In this document: positions 54,584 to 61,735 of the stretch, in pieces
Numbering within the stretch: the stretch's first letter is position 1
Layout: each line of letters opens with the position of its first letter
DNA from: Paracoccaceae bacterium
GTDB lineage: Bacteria > Pseudomonadota > Alphaproteobacteria > Rhodobacterales > Rhodobacteraceae
Reading direction: 5' to 3'
Assembly: GCA_958296035.1 (NCBI GenBank)
Contig: OY282431.1
Coordinates: forward strand, 3,208,037-3,272,036
DNA length: 64,000 nucleotides
The notes under the pieces: model-generated
Told to the model about the DNA's origin: nothing
Databases searched by the model: none
What the model saw: the letters and a program-made list of their open reading frames with translations, nothing else
Program-made: the position numbers and the translations under genes

Positions 54584-55683
54584 GCCATCCTCGCAACCTC
54601 GAGAAAGTGTTTCGCAACCGCATCAAGACCATCGCCCGCTCCCAGAACGTCGAGGTGCTTGCTGGCGGCACGAAGTCCCGCCGTCTCCGGCCGGAAACCG
54701 TCACCAGCGGCCAGTGGTGAAAGCCAGCTGACCCGCCAGGCCAACGCTGACAGGCGCCGAATGGACTCTACCATGTGTCCGGGATCACCGCGCTCCAGAC
54801 CATCGGACAGCACGACAATCAGGGCACCGCGTGCGAATCCCAGATACCGTGGTACAGCCAGAAACACCTGCAGGGCCTCGCCAATTCGCGTGCCCCCGTC
54901 AATATCGGCTACCTGCTCGCCTACGTCCTGCAGGGCCTGGGACCGATTCCTGTTGCGCAACGCTACTGTTATGCGAGTCAGGCGCGTTCCCAGAGTGAAT
55001 ACTTCCACCTGACTGGCTGCCGCGGTCAAGGCGTGGGCAAATTCCATAAAGTGTCCGGTTTGTTCCTTCATCGACCCCGACACGTCGATCAACAACAGGA
55101 TGCGCCGCTGGCGCATCTTTCGTCGCTGCCTGACAAGCCTGATGGCCTCACCGCCGCTGCGGACAACAAGTTGCAGTGTCCTTCGCAAGTCGATTTTGCT
55201 GCCCTGCCGAGCTGGAATGTGGCGATAGGACTTGCGGCGCGGCAGGCGCAGAGGGGCCTGACGCGCGAAGGCGGCGAGTACCCTGTCGTGGTCTGATTCG
55301 GAAAGATGCCGCTGCGTCAGACGCTCGTCCGCCGCCGCTCGCTCTCCCGTCGGTCGGTCATCTTCGACCTCGATCGCTTCGGCCTGCATGCCCGTGGGCT
55401 CATAGGCTTCAATTTCGTCGTCGTCAGATCGGTCCGCGTCCTGGCGTGCCAGACCAGAACCCAGGAAATAGGCATCGAACAATGCATTGAACTCCTCTTC
55501 CCGCTCCCTGCGAATGGCCAGAAGGGCAATCGCAGCCCGACGGACATCCTCAATGGAATCAGGTCCCAGACAGGCAATTCCGCGCAAGAAGTCAATCAGC
55601 TGGTCGGTGGCCACCAGAAAACCATGCCGTCGCAGGTAGGGGCCGAAACCGGTCAGGTGCTGTGCTGCTGGAGGGAGCGTCAC
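54580..55683 (-). CDS. VWA-domain protein, CoxE-like
   Basis: A 367-residue protein of the CoxE group. The N-terminal helical part (FGPYLRRHGFLVATDQLIDFL) is followed by an acidic linker (ADRSDDDEIEAYEPTG) and a VWA domain with MIDAS motif DVSGSMKEQ, then FTLGTRLTRI and VLSDGLERGDP. With MoxR/CoxD, such proteins insert or mature the active site of molybdenum hydroxylases (shown for CO dehydrogenase). It overlaps both neighbours by four bases, which fits a tightly coupled assembly module. Confidence 0.92.
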   Translation of the reverse strand: MTLPPAAQHLTGFGPYLRRHGFLVATDQLIDFLRGIACLGPDSIEDVRRAAIALLAIRREREEEFNALFDAYFLGSGLARQDADRSDDDEIEAYEPTGMQAEAIEVEDDRPTGERAAADERLTQRHLSESDHDRVLAAFARQAPLRLPRRKSYRHIPARQGSKIDLRRTLQLVVRSGGEAIRLVRQRRKMRQRRILLLIDVSGSMKEQTGHFMEFAHALTAAASQVEVFTLGTRLTRITVALRNRNRSQALQDVGEQVADIDGGTRIGEALQVFLAVPRYLGFARGALIVVLSDGLERGDPGHMVESIRRLSALAWRVSWLSPLAAGDGFRPETAGLRAASKHLDVLGAGDGLDAVAKHFLEVARMA

Positions 55684-56561
55684 CGAACTTCCCGGGGCAG
55701 AAAACTATCCAGACCTGGTGCAACGAACTGCAGGTCATCCTGGCTTTTCAGAGCAACGCCGATCGAACGGCGAAATGCTTCGGGCCATGTGCCACCTTGC
55801 TGGCGAAGCAAGGTAGCGGCCTCGGCCCATTCCACAGATTCGGCAATCCCGGGTGGCTTGACGAGCGGCTCGGCACGCAATCTTTCTACCGAGGCGGCAA
55901 CAGCACGCGCAGTCTCGATTGCAACCGTACTTGCCCTGGCTGCGATAATCCTGGCCTCCTGTTCGGGTTCCGGATAGTCGATCCAGTTGTAAACGCAGCG
56001 CCGCCGCAGAGCTTCATGCAGATCCCGGGTCCGGTTCGATGTCAATACAACCACTGGATGGACGGAAGCCCGAATAGTTCCAGTCTCAGGAATGGAAATT
56101 GAAAAATCGGACAGGAACTCGAGCAGAAATGCCTCGAATTCATGGTCCGAACGATCGATTTCGTCGATCAGAAGCAAGGTTTCCGAAGGATTACGCAATG
56201 CATCCAGAAGCGGGCGTGCCAACAGGAACTGGTCCGAGTACAGATTGACATGACCGTCACCGGCCTGGCGAATGGCCAGCATTTGGCGCGGATAATTCCA
56301 TTCATACAGCGCTGCACTTGCGTCGATGCCCTCGTAGCATTGCAACCTTATCATGCGGCGAGTCAGTACGGCGGCGATGGCCTTTGCTGCCCCCGTCTTG
56401 CCAACCCCTGGAAATCCCTCAAGCAGCAGCGGCTTGCCGAGCGCCAGCGCAAGATAACCGGCTGTGGACAGCGCCTCGTCGGCCAGATACTGGGCTCCTT
56501 CCAGGGCGTCACGCAGTTGCACCGGACTTGCAATCCCGTCAACCTGCCTGCGAACCGCCAT
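55680..56561 (-). CDS. MoxR-family AAA+ ATPase, CoxD-like
   Basis: A 293-residue AAA+ chaperone ATPase. Walker A EGFPGVGKTG, Walker B LLLIDEIDRSDHEFEAFLLE, sensor LTSNRTRDLHEALRRRC with the arginine finger, and a C-terminal lid. In the cox operon the orthologous CoxD is needed for cofactor maturation of the hydroxylase. It lies between the large subunit (78 bases) and the VWA gene (overlap four bases). Confidence 0.92.
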   Translation of the reverse strand: MAVRRQVDGIASPVQLRDALEGAQYLADEALSTAGYLALALGKPLLLEGFPGVGKTGAAKAIAAVLTRRMIRLQCYEGIDASAALYEWNYPRQMLAIRQAGDGHVNLYSDQFLLARPLLDALRNPSETLLLIDEIDRSDHEFEAFLLEFLSDFSISIPETGTIRASVHPVVVLTSNRTRDLHEALRRRCVYNWIDYPEPEQEARIIAARASTVAIETARAVAASVERLRAEPLVKPPGIAESVEWAEAATLLRQQGGTWPEAFRRSIGVALKSQDDLQFVAPGLDSFLPREVR

Positions 56562-56638
56562 CTCTCAACGCCTTGTAAAACGCCAGGACAGTGTCGCTGG
56601 CTGACCAGCTGTTGTCGGTCTCGACACCATGACGGCAG

Positions 56639-58081
56639 TTATGACCCGTTGGCGGAACGCAGTCCGCGCAGGATCTTCTCAGGTGTAATTGGCAGTTCAT
56701 CACAGCGCACACCCACGGCGTCAAAGACAGCATTGGCAACTGCAGGCAATACGGGATTGGCACACATCTCTCCGGGACCCTTGCCACCGAATGGTGCGTC
56801 TTCTGCCGGTCTTTCAAGAATGGCTATATTGTGCGGTGCAATATTCCCAGGACCAGGCATCAGGTAGGAATTAAAATCCAGAGGCAGGTGTTCCCGCTCG
56901 GGATAGTAGGGCTCGGTCGTCTCGTACAGGGCATGTGACAGTCCCATCCACGCCCCGCCGATTAGCTGCTGTTCAACCAGCTTCGGATTGAGGGCACGGC
57001 CAACTTCATAGGCCGAATTGATCTCGACCACTCGTACCTCGCCGGTTTCATCGTCAACTTCCACATCAACCGCCATGGCGGCGTGTGCAAAACATGTAAC
57101 CGGAGACATTTCCCCGGTTTCGGGATCAACTTCAGAGGGAGGAACAAGAAAGATGCCGCGTCCCGACAAGGTCCGACCTTGCTTGAACTGCGCGGCAATT
57201 GCCGCATCGGCGACCGAAATCGACCGCTGCGGTGCTCCGCGTACCTGTATCCCTCCTTCGCCATCCGGCTCAAGATCGGCAGCATCAACTTCAAGCTCCT
57301 CGGCTGCTGCCTCCAGTAGCTGTGTCCTTGCCTCGGTGGCGGCACGGATTACCGCATTGCCTACGCGGTGTGTGCCGCGTGAAGCAAAACTTCCCATGCA
57401 GTGGGGGCCGGTATCGCTGTCAGCAGTATCGACGTAGACGTCCGACACCGGGACGCCAAGCGTTTCGGCTGCGATCTGGCGGGTCACCGACTTCATTCCC
57501 TGTCCCAGATCAATCGACGACAGCGTGACCATGAACTTGCCGTCGGGCGTGGCATGCACCAGCGCCTGGGACGGGTCACCGCCCAGGTTCATGCCGATCG
57601 GATAATTAACGCAGGCAAAGCCGCGGCCTCGACGCAGAGCCACTTCATCTTCTCCTGAAACCTGATATGTGTCGGGATACCGAGGTCCGCCGGACTGGCG
57701 GACGGCGAGTTGGAGGTTGGCGGGTCGGCGCCTGCCCCGCATCGGTGCCCGAGGCAGGTGCCTTCGGATCCCTGGTCGGTATTCGGGCCGGTTGTCTGTC
57801 GACCTGCCTGTCCGCTGGTGGCTGGAGTCGCGGCATGGACTGCGTCGTGGGCAATGGATCGGCCGCTGCGGTACTTTCAGACTGTAAGTGTCCCAGCATG
57901 TCCGGATTCTGTGGCGGTGCTGCCGGAGTCTCTTCACCGCGCTGTGTTCCTGCTGGCAGCTGCTTCCTGTCGCCAGCTGCAAAGGGTGCGGTCGGAACCT
58001 CACGCCGCCGCCGGTCACCGATCCGGCCGACTTCATCAATTGCTGTTGCCGGAATCTCGGCCCGTTCGCCCCCACCGCCAC
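56639..58081 (-). CDS. Xanthine-dehydrogenase-family molybdopterin subunit, C-terminal part (frameshifted from 57645-59447)
   Basis: From about 57650 downwards this frame encodes the second half of the molybdopterin-binding subunit: RGRGFACVNYPIGMNLGGDPSQ, LSSIDLGQGMKSVTRQIAAE, HCMGSFASRGTHRVGNAV and, near the end, FGGKGPGEMCANPVLPAVANAV with the active-site GEM glutamate. It ends LPITPEKILRGL, as in the family. The part of the frame above 57690 is Arg/Pro-rich and not homologous. It must be joined to the N-terminal half in another frame by a shift inside the low-complexity segment, by a sequencing error, or it is separate. It abuts the MoxR gene. Confidence 0.8.
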   Translation of the reverse strand: MAVGANGPRFRQQQLMKSAGSVTGGGVRFRPHPLQLATGSSCQQEHSAVKRLRQHRHRIRTCWDTYSLKVPQRPIHCPRRSPCRDSSHQRTGRSTDNRPEYRPGIRRHLPRAPMRGRRRPANLQLAVRQSGGPRYPDTYQVSGEDEVALRRGRGFACVNYPIGMNLGGDPSQALVHATPDGKFMVTLSSIDLGQGMKSVTRQIAAETLGVPVSDVYVDTADSDTGPHCMGSFASRGTHRVGNAVIRAATEARTQLLEAAAEELEVDAADLEPDGEGGIQVRGAPQRSISVADAAIAAQFKQGRTLSGRGIFLVPPSEVDPETGEMSPVTCFAHAAMAVDVEVDDETGEVRVVEINSAYEVGRALNPKLVEQQLIGGAWMGLSHALYETTEPYYPEREHLPLDFNSYLMPGPGNIAPHNIAILERPAEDAPFGGKGPGEMCANPVLPAVANAVFDAVGVRCDELPITPEKILRGLRSANGS

Positions 58082-59447
58082 GCAAACTCGACTGTGACCT
58101 CGACTGCGAACCTATGAGCCATCTGGACTTGTCTGCCACGACCTGGCAACATTCAATCAGGGCCGTATTCTTCGCCTTTCGCCGATGTGCCTTCATGTCT
58201 CCGTCGCGGTAGGCGTTCAGAATGCGGAATTCGATCGGATTCAGGCCTGCAGCCCTGGCACATCGGTCCATTTGACACTCGATGGCAAAGTCCACTCCCG
58301 TGATACCAAATCCGCGCATTGCAGTGGCAGGTGTCCGATTTGTAAACACGCAGTAAACATTGGAGGCGACGTTGGGTATGCTGTAGGGTCCGGGAAGGTG
58401 GCCGGTTGCCTTGACTACGGCGTAGGACGACAATCGCGTATAGGCTCCTGAATCGAAGTAGCCCGTGAATGATCTGGCGACAATGCGGCCCCGGCTGTCC
58501 AGCCCATCCTTTATGTCCCACAATTCGGCTCCTCTCGGGGCGCCGACCTGCATCTCTTCCTCGCGATCCCACATGAACTTTACCGGTGCTCCGGTCAACA
58601 AGGCACCGAGCACCGACATCGGTTCAACAATGCTGTCAACCTTGCCCCCGAAGCCTCCCCCGACTGTACCTCCTACAAAGTGCAGTCGGGCCGAGGACAT
58701 GTCGAGCAGCTTGGCTGTGGTCCCCAGCGAAAAGAAAAGTGCCTGTGTTGACGTATAGCAGGCAATCCGGTCATTTGTTTCGGGTACGGCAATGGCACCG
58801 CAGGTCTCCATCGGTGCCTGTTCGATCGGCGACATGCGATATCTGCCTTCAACAATCCGGTCGGCAGTGGCAAAGGCCTGTTCCACATCGCCGAAACGTA
58901 GTTTCTGGTGGTCATACTTGTCGTAATACTCGAAGGTATTGCCAGGATAGACTTCGTTCACCACCGGCGCGTCAGGGGCCAATGCCTCCTCGACGTCAAG
59001 TACATGAGGAAGTACTTCCCACTCGATCCTGACCGCATCGACCGCGGCTCGCGCCTGACGCTCGCTGTCAGCGATGACCGCCAGCACCGGCTCTCCCCGG
59101 TAACCCACCTTCGACGGTGTCAATAGAGGTTCATCTTCTTTGCCGAAGTTGATCAGTGACAGCAATGTGTTCAAATTCTGCGGAACATCTTTCGGCTCGA
59201 CGATGCGTATCACACCATCCAGCCTTGCCGCCTCACTGAAATCTATGGATCTTATACGGGCATGATGGTGCGGCGAGCGCACACAGCGCATGTGCAGGAG
59301 ACCGTCGAACAGATGATCGTCATAGAATGGTGAACGGCCGGTAACGTGGCCCAGTATGTCCTGGCGTATGGTCGGCCTGCCAATTTCGTTGAGCCCCTCC
59401 GGGCGCTCGTTGGCAAACAGTTCCTTGCGGAATTCAATCGAGGACAT
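57645..59447 (-). CDS. Xanthine-dehydrogenase-family molybdopterin subunit, N-terminal part with disordered tail
   Basis: Residues 1-455 are the first half of the large subunit: RPTIRQDILGHVTGRSPFYDD, VRSPHHHARIRSIDF, GYRGEPVLAVIADSERQA, GGTVGGGFGGKVDSIVEP and ATAMRGFGITGVDFAIE. The AMRGFG loop places it with xanthine/aldehyde-type hydroxylases rather than form I CO dehydrogenase (AYRCSFR). From about 58110 on, the frame reads Pro/Arg/Gln/Thr-rich sequence (PAAPPQNPDML, PTRQPPTRRPPVRR) and stops at 57645, about 140 codons past the last homology. The rest of the subunit is in the next frame. The ATG overlaps the stop of the [2Fe-2S] gene. Confidence 0.85.
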   Translation of the reverse strand: MSSIEFRKELFANERPEGLNEIGRPTIRQDILGHVTGRSPFYDDHLFDGLLHMRCVRSPHHHARIRSIDFSEAARLDGVIRIVEPKDVPQNLNTLLSLINFGKEDEPLLTPSKVGYRGEPVLAVIADSERQARAAVDAVRIEWEVLPHVLDVEEALAPDAPVVNEVYPGNTFEYYDKYDHQKLRFGDVEQAFATADRIVEGRYRMSPIEQAPMETCGAIAVPETNDRIACYTSTQALFFSLGTTAKLLDMSSARLHFVGGTVGGGFGGKVDSIVEPMSVLGALLTGAPVKFMWDREEEMQVGAPRGAELWDIKDGLDSRGRIVARSFTGYFDSGAYTRLSSYAVVKATGHLPGPYSIPNVASNVYCVFTNRTPATAMRGFGITGVDFAIECQMDRCARAAGLNPIEFRILNAYRDGDMKAHRRKAKNTALIECCQVVADKSRWLIGSQSRSQSSLRGGGGERAEIPATAIDEVGRIGDRRRREVPTAPFAAGDRKQLPAGTQRGEETPAAPPQNPDMLGHLQSESTAAADPLPTTQSMPRLQPPADRQVDRQPARIPTRDPKAPASGTDAGQAPTRQPPTRRPPVRRTSVSRHISGFRRR

Positions 59448-59929
59448 CAGCGCGTCCGCCTTCTCATGACTTCAGCCGCCTTCAGGATGGCGTCTATAAT
59501 CGGTTCATACCCGGTGCAGCGACACAGATTCCCCGAAATCGCCTCGACAACCTCCTGGCGCCGAGGATGCGGATTGCGGTCGAGCAGAGACTTGGCAGCC
59601 ATCAACATGCCAGGCGTGCAGTATCCGCACTGAGCCGCAAAGTTCTCCATGAAACTTCGCTGCAATGGATGCAGCTCATTGCCCTCGGCCAGCCCGCCGG
59701 CCGTCGTTATGCTGCGACCGGACAGGGTTTCGGCGAGAGTGATGCAAGCCAGTTGCAATCGGCCGTCAACCTGCACCGAGCAGGTGCCGCAGGTGCCTTG
59801 CGCGCAGCCGTATTTGGGAGACAGGTCACCGATACCGCGGCGAAGCGCGTCAAGAAGATTCTCGCCGGACTCGACAAAGAGTGACCGCTCGGTCCCATTG
59901 AGCACAAGAGTGATTGGTGTTCGCGGCAT
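59447..59929 (-). CDS. [2Fe-2S] subunit of molybdenum hydroxylase (CoxS/XdhC-type)
   Basis: A 160-residue electron-transfer subunit. Plant-type cluster motif CAQGTCGTC with a fourth cysteine in LQLACITLAE, then the second cluster with CGYCTPGMLMAAKSLL and GNLCRCTGYEPI. The standard N-terminus MPRTPITLVLNG starts at 59929; the longer frame to 59995 has no family match. It overlaps the large subunit by one base, as is common for this gene set. Confidence 0.95.
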   Translation of the reverse strand: MPRTPITLVLNGTERSLFVESGENLLDALRRGIGDLSPKYGCAQGTCGTCSVQVDGRLQLACITLAETLSGRSITTAGGLAEGNELHPLQRSFMENFAAQCGYCTPGMLMAAKSLLDRNPHPRRQEVVEAISGNLCRCTGYEPIIDAILKAAEVMRRRTR

Positions 59930-60034
59930 CGTATCAACCCTCGTTATGCGCTGCCCAGGTGCAAAGATGGCTGCATGTCCGCAGGCACGCGGCAAGTTGA
60001 CCTGCGTATCACGTTTTCGAAAACCCCGTTCACG

Positions 60035-60838
60035 TCACCAGGCACGGCTGCGCTCCAGCAGCAGGCGCCGCAGATAGACCGGCGCCACGGTACGACGATA
60101 CCAGGCGGTAGCCAGTTCATCGTCAACGGGCTGCAAATCCTGCAGCACAACCTCGAGCGCAGGTCCGATGCCATTGCGATCAAGCGGCTTGCCTTCCAGT
60201 GCCGCCTCGGCCGCCGGCGCCCTCAAGGGCGTCGACCCCATGCCGTTGAAGGCAACGCGCACGCCACTCAGGCGGCCACCATTCATCGGCAGGACGGCAC
60301 AGATCGAGAGCACCGAAACACCCTTCGGCTTGACGCGACTCACCTTGTGAAACCGGAACCGCCCCCTGGGAGGGGGTGCAATATCAATAGCTGTGACAAT
60401 GGAACGGGAGTCCTGTCGGCTGGACAGCAAGGCCGCCATTCCGGTTTCCTGCCCGCTGGACATGCGGATTCTCGCATCAAGTGCCAGAAGCGCCGTCGCA
60501 AAGTCACCAAAGGGCGCTGGCGCGAACAGATTACCACCAACGGTTGCCATGTTGCGGATTGCTGGTCCACCGACCGCGGCGGCGACGGGTGCCAGAAACT
60601 CCAGATCACGGTTCTCGATTACGTCCGACATCGTTGCTGCGGCACCGATCACGATCCGACCTCGTTCGTTGCGGATTGTTCGAAGCTGTGGATCGGTGCA
60701 ACGTACAAGACGCCTGAAGGCCTGCCTTCCATAGTTGAGGTCACGCATGATCAGTGTGCCACCGCCCATGAAACAGCTGTGGCTGTCCATACCCGAAGCT
60801 GCCTCGTCCAGAGAACTGTAGGTGTCTACGGTGATCAC
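60035..60838 (-). CDS. FAD-binding subunit of molybdenum hydroxylase (CoxM-type)
   Basis: A 267-residue FAD subunit. FMGGGTLIMRDLNYG is a variant of the AGGTxL motif, ATVGGNLFAPAPFGD the second FAD motif, and the C-terminal CO-dehydrogenase flavoprotein domain follows (RFHKVSRVKPKGVSVLSICAVL). It is somewhat shorter than CoxM (about 285). It carries electrons from the [2Fe-2S] subunit to the acceptor. Its start overlaps the first SRPBCC gene by four bases. Confidence 0.92.
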   Translation of the reverse strand: MITVDTYSSLDEAASGMDSHSCFMGGGTLIMRDLNYGRQAFRRLVRCTDPQLRTIRNERGRIVIGAAATMSDVIENRDLEFLAPVAAAVGGPAIRNMATVGGNLFAPAPFGDFATALLALDARIRMSSGQETGMAALLSSRQDSRSIVTAIDIAPPPRGRFRFHKVSRVKPKGVSVLSICAVLPMNGGRLSGVRVAFNGMGSTPLRAPAAEAALEGKPLDRNGIGPALEVVLQDLQPVDDELATAWYRRTVAPVYLRRLLLERSRAW

Positions 60839-61284
60839 GACCTGCCGGTCCTCTCGAGATGCTGGCGAATGGCTGCAAATCCCGCCATGTAGATGTTCTC
60901 ACCAACGAGTTGTGCCAGTTCGGCTTCCCGACCGGCGGGCGTATCGAAGTTGCTCTCCCACTGCCAGAACGTCATGTCTCCGTCGGTTACCGGCAGCAGC
61001 AGGACGTGAGCAACATAGTTGAAGAGCGGCACCGGCGTATGAAGAAGGCAATAACTGAAAGTGAGTTCGAGATCGGACAGGGTGAGCAATTGCTCGCGCA
61101 ATTCCGAACCGTCCTGGAGCTTGAATCGCCTGACACAGCCTATTCGATCCGATGTTCCGCCATCCTCGATGCGACTTGTTTCAACGGCCGGATGCCAACG
61201 GTCATGACCGTTGAAATCACGAATTGAGTCCCACACATCCTCGACCGGATGATCCAGAACCGTACTGCGCACGACTCTTACCAA
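60835..61284 (-). CDS. SRPBCC-family protein, paralogue 2 (CoxG-like)
   Basis: A 149-residue START-like (polyketide-cyclase/SRPBCC) protein: LDHPVEDVWDSIRDFNGHDRWHPAV, IGCVRRFKLQDGSELREQLLTLSD, and the HVLLLPVTDGDMTFWQWESNFDT strand. It is a clear paralogue of the next gene upstream (shared WHP, RIED, GCVR-F-LQ-G, LP/TPVTDGD). CoxG proteins of this fold help link molybdenum hydroxylases to the membrane and quinone pool. That role here is inferred from position. Confidence 0.88.
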   Translation of the reverse strand: MVRVVRSTVLDHPVEDVWDSIRDFNGHDRWHPAVETSRIEDGGTSDRIGCVRRFKLQDGSELREQLLTLSDLELTFSYCLLHTPVPLFNYVAHVLLLPVTDGDMTFWQWESNFDTPAGREAELAQLVGENIYMAGFAAIRQHLERTGRS

Positions 61285-61297
61285 TCGGGACCGCCAA

Positions 61298-61735
61298 TCA
61301 TCTTGAATAGTGACGTTTCAAGGCGTCGAAGCCAGTCTGGAATACATCCCTGCCTATGCCCGACACAAGATCAGCCTCCACCTCAACTGCACAACTGAAC
61401 TCGGCGCTCCACTCGATAAAGCACCGGTCGCCATCGGTCACCGGTGTCAGGCGGAGCGTCGCGACATAGTCCTCGAGCGACATCGGGCTTTCCAGTATGG
61501 CGTAGGTGCAGAACATGTCATAATCGGATAGGCCGAGCAGTCGCTCACGAATCTGGTCTCCGTTCTGAAGCCGAAAGTTGCGAACACATCCAACCTGATC
61601 GGGCGGCCAGGCATCCTCGATGCGGCTGTCAGCAATGCGCGGGTGCCAGCGAGGCAATCCGTTGAAGTCCCGGACCCGCTGCCAGACCTCAGCCGCCGGC
61701 GCGCCGATGATCGACGAAACATAAACCCTGGCCAT
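61298..61735 (-). CDS. SRPBCC-family protein, paralogue 1
   Basis: A 145-residue protein with the same fold and motifs as its neighbour: IGAPAAEVWQRVRDFNGLPRWHPRI, VGCVRNFRLQNGDQIRERLLGLSD, LRLTPVTDGDRCFIEWSAEFS, ending GFDALKRHYS. The ATG follows the flotillin stop immediately (TAGATG), showing translational coupling. Two tandem copies suggest a hetero-dimer or two ligands. Confidence 0.88.
   Translation of the reverse strand: MARVYVSSIIGAPAAEVWQRVRDFNGLPRWHPRIADSRIEDAWPPDQVGCVRNFRLQNGDQIRERLLGLSDYDMFCTYAILESPMSLEDYVATLRLTPVTDGDRCFIEWSAEFSCAVEVEADLVSGIGRDVFQTGFDALKRHYSR

Noticed and set aside
57667-58212. A 181-codon plus-strand frame over the odd insert
   Set aside because: Cys/Arg/Ser-rich with no motif. 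It lies antisense to the split molybdopterin subunit, and no start signal is seen.
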